From assembly GCA_945864765.1 (NCBI GenBank), contig CAMBDR010000060.1, positions 1 to 11,691 on the forward strand: a stretch of 11,691 nt of DNA. Direction: 5' to 3'. The translations under genes were made by a program, and so were the position numbers. The notes under the pieces were generated by a model. It was not told where the DNA came from, did no database searches, and saw only the letters and a list, made by a program, of their open reading frames with translations. This document shows, one piece after another, positions 5,534 through 11,691 of this stretch. Each line of letters opens with the position of its first letter. The first letter of the stretch is position 1. Source of the stretch: Janthinobacterium lividum. GTDB taxonomy: Bacteria; Pseudomonadota; Gammaproteobacteria; Burkholderiales; Burkholderiaceae_D.

Positions 5534-6784
5534 TCAATCAGGTAAAAATAATTGCTGTAAATCGTTTAAAAAGCGCTGACCCAATTCGGTAGCACGTATC
5601 ATTTGATGATCTCGATACAGTAAGCCACGTTGCTCGGCTTGTTCCAATGCCGCTTGAATGGTGACGATATGGGTTCCGGTGCGCTCGGCAAACAAGCTTA
5701 CCGGAAAACCGTCCACCAAGCGCAGCGTATTGAGCATAAACTCAAAACCCAATTCATTGTGCGCAATTTCATGTTGTTCCGAAATGGGTGTGCCACGCAG
5801 GCATTGCTCCATATACGATTTGGGCTGCTTGTAACGCTCTTGCCGCACAATGCGCTGCGGAAACGACAGCTTGCTGTGCGCCCCCGCGCCGATGCCCAAA
5901 TAATCACCAAACTGCCAATAATTGAGATTATGCCGCGCTTTGCGCCCCGCCCGGGCATAAGCCGAAACTTCATATTGCTGATAACCCGCACCCGCAGCCT
6001 GGCTGACCAGGCAATCCTGCATTTGCGCGCTGACATCATCATCAGGCAAGCTGGGTGGATATTTGGCAAACACGGTATTGGGTTCCAGCGTTAAATGGTA
6101 GAGCGATAAATGACTCGGCTCCAATTCTATTGCAATGCGTAAATCTGCTTGCGCCTGTTCCAGTGTTTGCTGCGGCAAGGCATACATCAAATCGAGATTG
6201 AGATTATCGAAATGCTCGCGCGCCTGCGCCACGGCCGCGCGTGCCTGCCTGCCATCATGAATCCGCCCCAGTGCCTGCAGATGCGCATCGTTAAAACTTT
6301 GAATGCCGATCGACAGGCGATTAACGCCACTGGCACGATAGGCTTTAAATTTTTCTGCTTCAAATGTACCAGGGTTGGCTTCCATGGTAATTTCTGCCGC
6401 GCCATCGAGCGGCAACAGGCTGCGCACGTCGGACAATAATTGATCCATACCCTGCATTGAGAGCAAACTCGGGGTGCCACCGCCAATAAAAATGGTGTAA
6501 ATTTTGCGGCCCCAAATTTGCGGCAAAGCCAGTTCCAAATCATGGCGCAAGGCGGCCAGATATTCTTGTTCCGGGAAACCGGATTGATTGCCCCCGCTGG
6601 CATCAATTTGATGCGAATTGAAATCGCAATACGGACACTTGCGCACACACCAGGGGAAATGGATATACAGCGACAACGGCGGCAAGCTGCTTAAATGCAA
6701 ACTGCCCGCTTGCAAGAACTGGTCTTTGACAGCCTTGAGGCTGCTAGCAGGCTTTGCGCCATCGACCGGATAAATGGGAATCAT
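5534..6784 (-). CDS. hemW: Heme chaperone HemW (radical SAM, coproporphyrinogen III oxidase-like)
   Basis: The 416-residue protein is a radical SAM enzyme of the HemN/HemW group. SLYIHFPWCVRKCPYCDF carries the cluster cysteines Cys46, Cys50 and Cys53 in CxxxCxxC form. GGGTPSLL follows, with SIGIQSFND further on. The HNLNYW motif and GAGAHS, typical of HemW, lie in the middle, and a winged C-terminal HemN-type domain ends the protein. HemW binds heme and delivers it to membrane cytochromes; older annotations call it an oxygen-independent coproporphyrinogen oxidase. The start is ATG 6784, overlapping the rdgB stop as ATGA with AAGG seven bases upstream. An upstream in-frame codon at 6820 would extend it into rdgB and lacks support. 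About 35 residues precede the core, slightly more than in E. coli. Confidence 0.93.
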   Translation of the reverse strand: MIPIYPVDGAKPASSLKAVKDQFLQAGSLHLSSLPPLSLYIHFPWCVRKCPYCDFNSHQIDASGGNQSGFPEQEYLAALRHDLELALPQIWGRKIYTIFIGGGTPSLLSMQGMDQLLSDVRSLLPLDGAAEITMEANPGTFEAEKFKAYRASGVNRLSIGIQSFNDAHLQALGRIHDGRQARAAVAQAREHFDNLNLDLMYALPQQTLEQAQADLRIAIELEPSHLSLYHLTLEPNTVFAKYPPSLPDDDVSAQMQDCLVSQAAGAGYQQYEVSAYARAGRKARHNLNYWQFGDYLGIGAGAHSKLSFPQRIVRQERYKQPKSYMEQCLRGTPISEQHEIAHNELGFEFMLNTLRLVDGFPVSLFAERTGTHIVTIQAALEQAEQRGLLYRDHQMIRATELGQRFLNDLQQLFLPD

Positions 6785-7431
6785 GCACTCGCCTTCATTG
6801 GCGTGAGCCCATTGTTGCACAAATTGGTGCCACGAATTTGCGCCAACAAGCTGCGCATGGCCAGGCCGCGATGCGAAATCTGATTCTTTTCGCTCGCGTC
6901 AAGCTGGGCCGCAGTTTTACCCAATTGTGGCAGATAAAAATAGGGGTCGTAGCCAAAACCGCCCTCACCCAACGGCTCGCCAATCAACACACCGTGCCAA
7001 CGCCCGTCCGCAATAATCGGCTGCGGGTCGTGCTCATGGCGCAGCAAGACCAGTACGCAATAATAATAGACGCTACGATCAAGCTCGGGCCGCGCCATCA
7101 GTTGCGCCACCAGTTTTTGATTATTCGCCGCATCCGATTTCACGCCACCGGGCTCGCTGGCGTAACGCGCCGAATGCACGCCCGGTGCGCCCAAGAGGGC
7201 GGGCGCGCAAATGCCGGAATCGTCCGCCAAGGCGGGCAAACCGGTCAAGCGTGCCGCGTGCCGCGCTTTGGTGAGCGCATTTTCAATAAAGGTGGCATAC
7301 GGTTCTTCGGCTTCGGGCACATTCAATTCTTGCTGCGCGTGCAGGGTTAAACCCAAGGGCGCGAGTAATTCACCCAACTCTTTTAATTTACCCCGATTAT
7401 TCGACGCCAATACCCATTTTTGCGCTTGCAT
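6781..7431 (-). CDS. rdgB: RdgB/HAM1 family dITP/XTP pyrophosphatase
   Basis: The 216-residue enzyme hydrolyses non-canonical purine triphosphates (dITP, XTP, ITP) to monophosphate and pyrophosphate, keeping them out of DNA and RNA. Family motifs are in order: WVLASNNRGKLKEL for nucleotide binding, TFIENALTKARHAA, LPALADDSGI with metal-binding acidic residues, GAPGVHSARYA, GEGGFGYDPYFYLP, and SHRGLAMRSL near the end. The last roughly 20 residues exceed the E. coli protein. ATG 7431 follows AAAGAGTGGGA; a GTG two codons upstream at 7437 is an alternative with GGGAG eight bases before it. It sits about 60 bp after rph, as in many proteobacteria, and is coupled to hemW by a 4-bp overlap. Confidence 0.94.
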   Translation of the reverse strand: MQAQKWVLASNNRGKLKELGELLAPLGLTLHAQQELNVPEAEEPYATFIENALTKARHAARLTGLPALADDSGICAPALLGAPGVHSARYASEPGGVKSDAANNQKLVAQLMARPELDRSVYYYCVLVLLRHEHDPQPIIADGRWHGVLIGEPLGEGGFGYDPYFYLPQLGKTAAQLDASEKNQISHRGLAMRSLLAQIRGTNLCNNGLTPMKASA

Positions 7432-7490
7432 TCCCACTCTTTACACTCCCAGGCTTACCCATCAACATCACTGAATCAAAATCGCCAACA

Positions 7491-8225
7491 TCAAGCCAAA
7501 CCCAGGGCTTCCTTTTGGCAGGCAATCAGTTGGCTGATGCCATGTTGTGCCAGGTTCAGCATTTGGTCCATCGTGGCGCGGTCAAACGCTGCGCCTTCTG
7601 CCGTGCCCTGCAATTCGATAAAATGGCCAGCTTCATTCATCACCACATTCATATCGGTATCACAATCGGAATCTTCGACATAATCCAAATCCAGCACCGC
7701 CTGCCCTTGCACCACGCCCACAGAAATGGCGGCAATAAAATGCTGTAACGGCATTTTCGGCAGGCTGCCTTGCGCCACCAGTTTGGCAAAGGCATCATGG
7801 GCGGCCACCATGGCACCGGTGATGGAGGCAGTACGGGTGCCGCCATCGGCTTGAATCACATCGCAATCCAGATGCAAGGTGCGCTCACCGATTTTTTTCA
7901 AATCGAAAGCGGCGCGCAAGGAACGGCCAATCAGGCGTTGGATTTCCTGGGTACGGCCAGATTGCTTGCCACGTGCCGCTTCCCGGTCCATCCGGCTATG
8001 GGTAGAACGGGGCAACATACCGTATTCCGCCGTCAACCAGCCCTGCCCTTTGCCGCGTAAAAAGCCCGGCACCTTATCTTCAATACTCGCGGTGCAAATC
8101 ACCTGGGTATCGCCACATTCGATTAACACCGAACCTTCAGCATGCTTGGTAAATTGGCGATGCAGTTTGACACGACGCAAAGCATCTACAGCACGTCCTT
8201 CCGAACGCTGAATCAGTACCGACAT
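7491..8225 (-). CDS. rph: Ribonuclease PH
   Basis: The 244-residue phosphorolytic 3'-5' exoribonuclease trims tRNA 3' ends and degrades structured RNA as a ring-shaped hexamer. The protein follows the family from end to end: the start MSVLIQRSEGRAVDALR, then ECGDTQVICTASIEDKVPGF, GWLTAEYGMLPRSTHSR, the phosphate-binding RTQEIQRLIGRSLRA, LDCDVIQADGGTRTASITGA, and DLDYVEDSDCDTDMNVVMNE with the metal-binding aspartates. The open frame continues about 190 bp upstream into the phosphatase gene, but ATG 8225 has AAGGAAG about six bases before it and matches the usual N-terminus. The phosphatase stop lies only 10 bp upstream, so translation is probably linked. Length is typical, and there is no sign of the frameshift known from E. 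coli K-12 rph. Confidence 0.96.
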   Translation of the reverse strand: MSVLIQRSEGRAVDALRRVKLHRQFTKHAEGSVLIECGDTQVICTASIEDKVPGFLRGKGQGWLTAEYGMLPRSTHSRMDREAARGKQSGRTQEIQRLIGRSLRAAFDLKKIGERTLHLDCDVIQADGGTRTASITGAMVAAHDAFAKLVAQGSLPKMPLQHFIAAISVGVVQGQAVLDLDYVEDSDCDTDMNVVMNEAGHFIELQGTAEGAAFDRATMDQMLNLAQHGISQLIACQKEALGLA

Positions 8226-8235
8226 AGTGCTTCCT

Positions 8236-9165
8236 TTAATCGTTCTTTGTGGTAAGTTGGTTCGATTTTTGAATCGCCCCGCGAATTTCGGCAATCGCCT
8301 TTTCAATTTCATGCTCATCAAAACTATCCACCGTGGTTTGCTCGGGTGGGGCTTCCTGAATGGTGGTGGTGACCGAACCAACGGGCAAGGTATGGGTGGA
8401 AATCGAGGCCAAGGCATCGAGATCTTTACTGCCTTGCCACATCAGGGCCAAGGCAGTGGCATTATCGGCTTGCTTGCCCGAAATAGCGACCGCTTCTTTC
8501 AATAAATCAGGAATGGCGCGCATAATGGTTTGATCTTGCAGGCGCTGCGCCAAGACATGATCGGGCATGGTAGACCATAAGCCGTCGGAACAGAGCAACA
8601 AAATATCGCCCGGCATCAGGCTGGCGCGACGGGAGATTTCAACAATCGGCAAGTTCGGCGCGCCCAGGCAATTAAACAGCTTGTTGCGATCCGGATGGGT
8701 GGCGCGCTCGGAGGGGTCTACCTTGCCTTGCGAGATCAGGGTTTCCAGACGCGAATGGTCACGCGTGCGCGCCAGAATTTGGCCGTTACGCATCCAGTAC
8801 AAACGCGAATCGCCGCAATGCGCCCAGATTGCATTATTGTGCTGAATCAGGCAGGCGGTAATCGTGGTGCGCGGGGTTTCCGGCAAATTATGAATCGCTT
8901 TATAGCGATGAATTTCACGATGCGCGGCAAAAAATGCATCTTCCAAAAAGCGCTCGGGTTTTTTCACATACGGGTTGGCTTGTTGCTGAAACATGGACGC
9001 CAGGGTTTGCAAGGCGATGGTCGCGGCCATTTCACCGCGCAAATGCCCACCCATACCGTCGGCCAATACCAGCAATAGGGCATCGCGGGTAAAACTATAA
9101 CCCATACGATCCTGGTTGACCTTGCGGCCACCGATGAGACTTTCTTGATAGACGGAAAATTGCAT
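8236..9165 (-). CDS. PP2C-family serine/threonine protein phosphatase
   Basis: The 309-residue protein has the PP2C/PPM fold, a metal-dependent phosphatase removing phosphate from Ser or Thr. Motifs: VNQDRMG with Asp19, LADGMGGH (Asp36, Gly37), PRTTITACL in place of the usual GTT, AHCGDSRLYWMRNG (Asp119), LLCSDGLWSTM, and KQADNATALAL with the last metal-binding Asp. The roughly 65 C-terminal residues after the domain are low in motif content and Thr/Glu-rich (TVDSFDEHEIEKAIAEIR), perhaps a flexible or regulatory tail. No membrane segment is seen. It lies 60 bp behind the kinase gene and is the obvious partner reversing its phosphorylations. ATG 9165 has no clear Shine-Dalgarno (AATTTATC precedes it), but the motif spacing fits this start. 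A small AGCGC-ATG-GCGCT hairpin sits in the gap at 9199-9211. Confidence 0.92.
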   Translation of the reverse strand: MQFSVYQESLIGGRKVNQDRMGYSFTRDALLLVLADGMGGHLRGEMAATIALQTLASMFQQQANPYVKKPERFLEDAFFAAHREIHRYKAIHNLPETPRTTITACLIQHNNAIWAHCGDSRLYWMRNGQILARTRDHSRLETLISQGKVDPSERATHPDRNKLFNCLGAPNLPIVEISRRASLMPGDILLLCSDGLWSTMPDHVLAQRLQDQTIMRAIPDLLKEAVAISGKQADNATALALMWQGSKDLDALASISTHTLPVGSVTTTIQEAPPEQTTVDSFDEHEIEKAIAEIRGAIQKSNQLTTKND

Positions 9166-9225
9166 GATAAATTAATTTTAAGAGGTGGTGAAAGGTAGAG
9201 CGCATGGCGCTTTGGTTTGAGCGAT

Positions 9226-10248
9226 TTAATGCGTTTCTTCCTGTATCGTGTTCGACCCGTCTGCACGCGGCTTTTTGCCAAAACTACCCAAACCAGACAA
9301 TACACCACGCAATTTGACTGACATTTTTTCTATTACACCTGTCTTTTGTTCTGGTTCCGGTATAGGTTCCAATAATAACTTTTGCAAGGCAAATAAACTC
9401 TGGGGTCGCTCCAGTGGGTCAAGCTGCAAACACCAGCGCACCGCTTTGAGCAATTGCTCCGAATACACCCCTTTGAGTTTGTCGAAATGGACATCCATCT
9501 TATCGCCGGTCTTGCGCTGGTCGGCCGGTTGTGGCGGCGCACCCAACATGCAAGCGAACATGGTAGCACCAATACTGTAGACATCCGACCATGGCCCAAG
9601 TTGGGCATTTTTCACATACAACTCAGGCGGCGCAAAACCGGGGGTGTACATCGGGTAGAGTTTGGGAATATCGGTTTTCAGGGTTTGCCGCGCCGCACCA
9701 AAATCAAGTAATAGCGGCGTACCATCGACGCGCAGATAAATATTGGCGGGCTTCAAATCAAGGTGCAGTAATTTATTGGTATGGACTTCACGCAAGCCGT
9801 GAATCACTTCTGAAAAAATGCGTCGGATGAAGCGTTCGGACAAGATGGGGTTCATGCCTTTATCGCGCTGGCGCAAAATATGATCTTGCAAAGAGCGGCC
9901 AGATTCATAGGCCATGACCATATACACGGTTTCATTGGCGCGAAAAAAATTGACCACGCTCACCACATTCGGGTGGGAAATCCGCGCCAGGGCGCGCCCT
10001 TCTTCAAAAAAGCATTTTAAGCCGATGCGAAACACGGGCAAATTGGCAGGCGCAATCACGGGCACCAGCTCGCCTTCGCGTCGCAGTGCCAAAGAACTGG
10101 GCAAATACTCCTTGATCGCGACGGCAGCACCGTCGGCGTCGTAGGCCAAATAGACGATACTGAAGCCACCGGACGCAATTTTCTTTACAATGCGGTATCC
10201 AGCGATTTCAAGTCCGTCTGGCAAAGGAGCGTTATTTTGAGCAGCCAT
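9226..10248 (-). CDS. Hanks-type serine/threonine protein kinase
   Basis: The 340-residue protein is a eukaryotic-like protein kinase, almost entirely catalytic domain (residues about 18-290). Seen are the glycine loop IASGGFSIVY (24-33), the ATP lysine in VAIKEY (Lys46), the helix-C glutamate (Glu82 or Glu83), the catalytic loop HLDLKPANI (Asp164, Lys166, Asn169), DFG (182-184), and FAPPELY closing the activation segment. Two details differ from the norm: the glycine loop has Ala25 and Ser30 where glycines are usual, and HRD is HLD, making it a non-RD kinase whose activity may not need activation-loop phosphorylation. No transmembrane or PASTA sensor region exists, so it should be cytosolic, with a short basic tail. 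It leads the operon, upstream of its probable counter-acting phosphatase. The ATG lacks a strong ribosome site. Confidence 0.9.
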   Translation of the reverse strand: MAAQNNAPLPDGLEIAGYRIVKKIASGGFSIVYLAYDADGAAVAIKEYLPSSLALRREGELVPVIAPANLPVFRIGLKCFFEEGRALARISHPNVVSVVNFFRANETVYMVMAYESGRSLQDHILRQRDKGMNPILSERFIRRIFSEVIHGLREVHTNKLLHLDLKPANIYLRVDGTPLLLDFGAARQTLKTDIPKLYPMYTPGFAPPELYVKNAQLGPWSDVYSIGATMFACMLGAPPQPADQRKTGDKMDVHFDKLKGVYSEQLLKAVRWCLQLDPLERPQSLFALQKLLLEPIPEPEQKTGVIEKMSVKLRGVLSGLGSFGKKPRADGSNTIQEETH

Positions 10249-10322
10249 AGATGGATTTTTGCTTAAATAAGTCTATTGTGTGAACAAATCATCATTTTGT
10301 AAACAAGAAAGCAGAGGCCACA
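10249..10322. promoter_or_regulatory. Divergent promoter region between the kinase gene and yicC
   Basis: These 74 bases must drive both directions. For the minus strand, TTTACA (10303-10298), a 17-bp spacer and CACAAT (10280-10275) form a fair promoter starting near 10268. For the plus strand, only a weak TTGTGT (10276-10281) and TGTAAA (10298-10303), 16 bp apart, can be proposed. Two small dyads, TTGT-GTGA-ACAA (10276-10287) and TTGT-AA-ACAA (10297-10306), are centred 20 bp apart and overlap the proposed boxes. They could be operator half-sites; no regulator is assigned. Confidence 0.45.
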
Positions 10323-11228
10323 GTGAGTATATTTAGTATGACCGGGTACGCCATCACCACCACCGAGAGTGCAGGCGGCACACTCACGATCGAATTAAAA
10401 AGCGTAAATTCGCGCTTTTTGGATTTGCAATTTCGCATCAATGATGATTTACGCGCATTGGAAGCACCTGCGCGTGAAGCCATCATGAGCAAAATCACCC
10501 GTGGCAAAGTCGAATGTCGCATCAGCTTTGGTCGAAAAACCACAACCGGCGGCAGCCAAACCTTAAACTCTGTGGTGCTCAATGACATTGCCCGATTACA
10601 GGCTGAAATTGAGCAACGCTTTCCGTCCGCCTCTCCTCTCTCAGTATATGACGTTTTACGTTGGCCCGGGGTATTGGAAGAAACCCAAATTAGCCAGGAT
10701 AGTTTACAAAACGATGTCATGCAAGCGGTACAAACCACGCTCAGTGCCTTCATCGACAGCCGCGCCCGCGAAGGTGCGGCATTACAAGCGATGTTGATTG
10801 CACGGATCGAGTCCATGGAAACGATTGTACAACGCATCAGCCCCTTGATTCCGCAAATTATTGCGCAATTTCAGCAAAAAGCCATAGAACGCATGCAAGA
10901 AGCACTCGGGATTGCAACGGCGGGTAATCCAGGCAGCACCAATCAACCGGAACTAATGGAGCGCATTCGCCAAGAAGTCACATTATACGGCATTCGCATC
11001 GATATCTCGGAAGAATTAACGCGTTTACATGCGCATTTGGGCGAAACCCGGCAAATTCTGAAAAAGGGTGGCATGGTTGGCAAGCGTTTGGATTTTATGA
11101 TGCAGGAATTAAATCGCGAAGCCAATACGGTGGGGTCCAAAGCGGCGTTGAAGGAATTGGCAGATGGTTCGATGGAGTTGAAATTGCTGATTGAGCAAAT
11201 GCGCGAACAGGTGCAAAATCTGGAATAA
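10323..11228 (+). CDS. yicC: YicC/YloC family endoribonuclease
   Basis: The 301-residue protein has both family domains: the N-terminal YicC-like part starting at the invariant SMTGYA and running through LTIELKSVNSRFLDL and RGKVECRISF, and the C-terminal DUF1732 part with RIRQEVTLYGIRIDISEELT, RLHAHLGETRQILKKGG and KRLDFMMQELNREANTVGSK, ending LKLLIEQMREQVQNLE. Family members have been reported as endoribonucleases; E. coli YicC is linked to small-RNA turnover. The start is GTG 10323, preceded by GAGG about five bases upstream, which puts SMTGYA at residue 5 as in relatives. Length is close to the 287-residue E. coli protein. In many betaproteobacteria gmk follows yicC; here a RhuM-type gene follows after 27 bp. 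Confidence 0.94.
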   Translation: MSIFSMTGYAITTTESAGGTLTIELKSVNSRFLDLQFRINDDLRALEAPAREAIMSKITRGKVECRISFGRKTTTGGSQTLNSVVLNDIARLQAEIEQRFPSASPLSVYDVLRWPGVLEETQISQDSLQNDVMQAVQTTLSAFIDSRAREGAALQAMLIARIESMETIVQRISPLIPQIIAQFQQKAIERMQEALGIATAGNPGSTNQPELMERIRQEVTLYGIRIDISEELTRLHAHLGETRQILKKGGMVGKRLDFMMQELNREANTVGSKAALKELADGSMELKLLIEQMREQVQNLE

Positions 11229-11255
11229 CTTTTTACCAATGGGGGCTTGGAAAGC

Positions 11256-11691
11256 ATGGCTGGTGAATTAATCATTTATCAAAACGACGATGGCACGATC
11301 CGGCTGGAAACCCGGCTGGAGGATGAAACCTTGTGGTTGACGCAGCAGCAGATGGCGGAGTTGTTTCAAACCACACAGCAAAACATCAGCCTTCATATTC
11401 AGAATATTTATTCTGAGGGTGAGCTTGCTCTTGAGGCAACTCACAAGAAATCCTTGTGGGTTCGCCAGGAAGGCAAACGCAAGGTGCAGCGCGAGTTGGA
11501 TTGCTACAATCTTGACATGATTATATCGGTAGGCTACCGAGTTAAAAGCCTGCTCGCGACCCGTTTTCGCATCTGGGCCACGCAACAGCTCAAGGAATAC
11601 ATCGTCAAAGGTTTCGTCATGGATGACGAGCGCCTGAAGAACCCGGTCGTGCTGGGTCGTGCCGCGCCGGATTATTTTGATGAGGTGCTGG
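11256..11691 (+). CDS. rhuM: RhuM-family protein (partial, 5' part)
   Basis: The frame from ATG 11256 is open to the window edge, giving 145 codons of a RhuM-type protein (full members are about 330-350 residues). The N-terminal RhuM pattern is clear: LIIYQNDDGTIRLETRLEDE, WLTQQQMAELFQTTQQNIS (a helix-turn-helix-like segment), HIQNIYSEGEL, YNLDMIISVGYRV, FRIWATQQLKEYIVKGFVMD, and DYFDEVL at the edge. RhuM was named from a Salmonella pathogenicity island gene. Its molecular role is unsettled, and it is common on islands and in variable chromosomal slots. Ribosome-site support is modest (GGGGGC 11 bases upstream, GGAAAG next to the ATG). The gene starts 27 bp after yicC and may be read with it. 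It lacks a stop only because the window ends. Confidence 0.88.
   Translation, partial: MAGELIIYQNDDGTIRLETRLEDETLWLTQQQMAELFQTTQQNISLHIQNIYSEGELALEATHKKSLWVRQEGKRKVQRELDCYNLDMIISVGYRVKSLLATRFRIWATQQLKEYIVKGFVMDDERLKNPVVLGRAAPDYFDEVL

Noticed and set aside
6782..6820. Upstream extension of HemW to 6820
   Set aside because: It would overlap rdgB by 40 bp, while ATG 6784 gives the classic ATGA overlap with a ribosome site.
6754..7350. 198-codon plus-strand open frame
   Set aside because: It is antisense to rdgB, whose motifs are complete; the composition (many Arg, His, Gln) is typical of a shadow frame.

Overview
The window looks like chromosomal DNA of a Gram-negative betaproteobacterium. 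Burkholderiales, perhaps Oxalobacteraceae-like, is my best guess. The basis is the gene block yicC / Ser-Thr kinase / PP2C phosphatase / rph / rdgB / hemW, the tRNA-Ser sequence with encoded CCA, and sigma70-type promoters. I infer taxonomy from gene order and residues only; no search was run.

Left part (1-783): the 3' end of an unidentified gene, then a type II toxin-antitoxin pair in toxin-first order (higB-higA, 14-bp overlap). It sits behind a duplicated TATAAT-CCACCC element that would place the transcript start on the toxin start codon.

Next (784-4226): a compact plus-strand amino-sugar operon. A near-consensus promoter (TTGACA-17-TATAGT) and a strong leader hairpin precede nagK (GlcNAc kinase), a GntR/UTRA regulator and nagA (GlcNAc-6-P deacetylase), all translationally coupled by overlaps. 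The fourth gene, a double-SIS aminosugar isomerase/deaminase of the AgaS/GlmS-like type, is a clear ruin. Its TTG start and Shine-Dalgarno survive inside the 3' end of nagA, but an out-of-frame deletion removed the N-terminal part of its first SIS domain, and its second half is gone. The remaining operon converts GlcNAc to GlcN-6-P and must rely on an enzyme elsewhere for the next step.

Middle (4227-4753): two related terminator hairpins sharing 17 identical bases flank about 230 bp of apparently non-coding DNA. Next come tRNA-Ser(UGA) on the minus strand and its promoter.

Right part (4754-10248, minus strand): a probable operon reading stk, PP2C phosphatase, rph, rdgB, hemW and then a type II thioesterase. 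It combines protein phosphorylation signalling with RNA and nucleotide housekeeping and a heme chaperone. The terminal thioesterase belongs to a family that normally serves NRPS/PKS assembly lines, but no such gene is visible here. Divergently from stk, yicC (endoribonuclease family) runs on the plus strand. It is followed by the 5' part of a RhuM-family gene cut by the window edge.

I see no CRISPR array, prophage or complete insertion sequence. No wholly new multi-gene system stands out. The most informative oddities are the decayed SIS gene with a readable deletion junction, the leaderless-looking toxin promoter, the nagK leader with its phased repeats and hairpin, and the orphan thioesterase.
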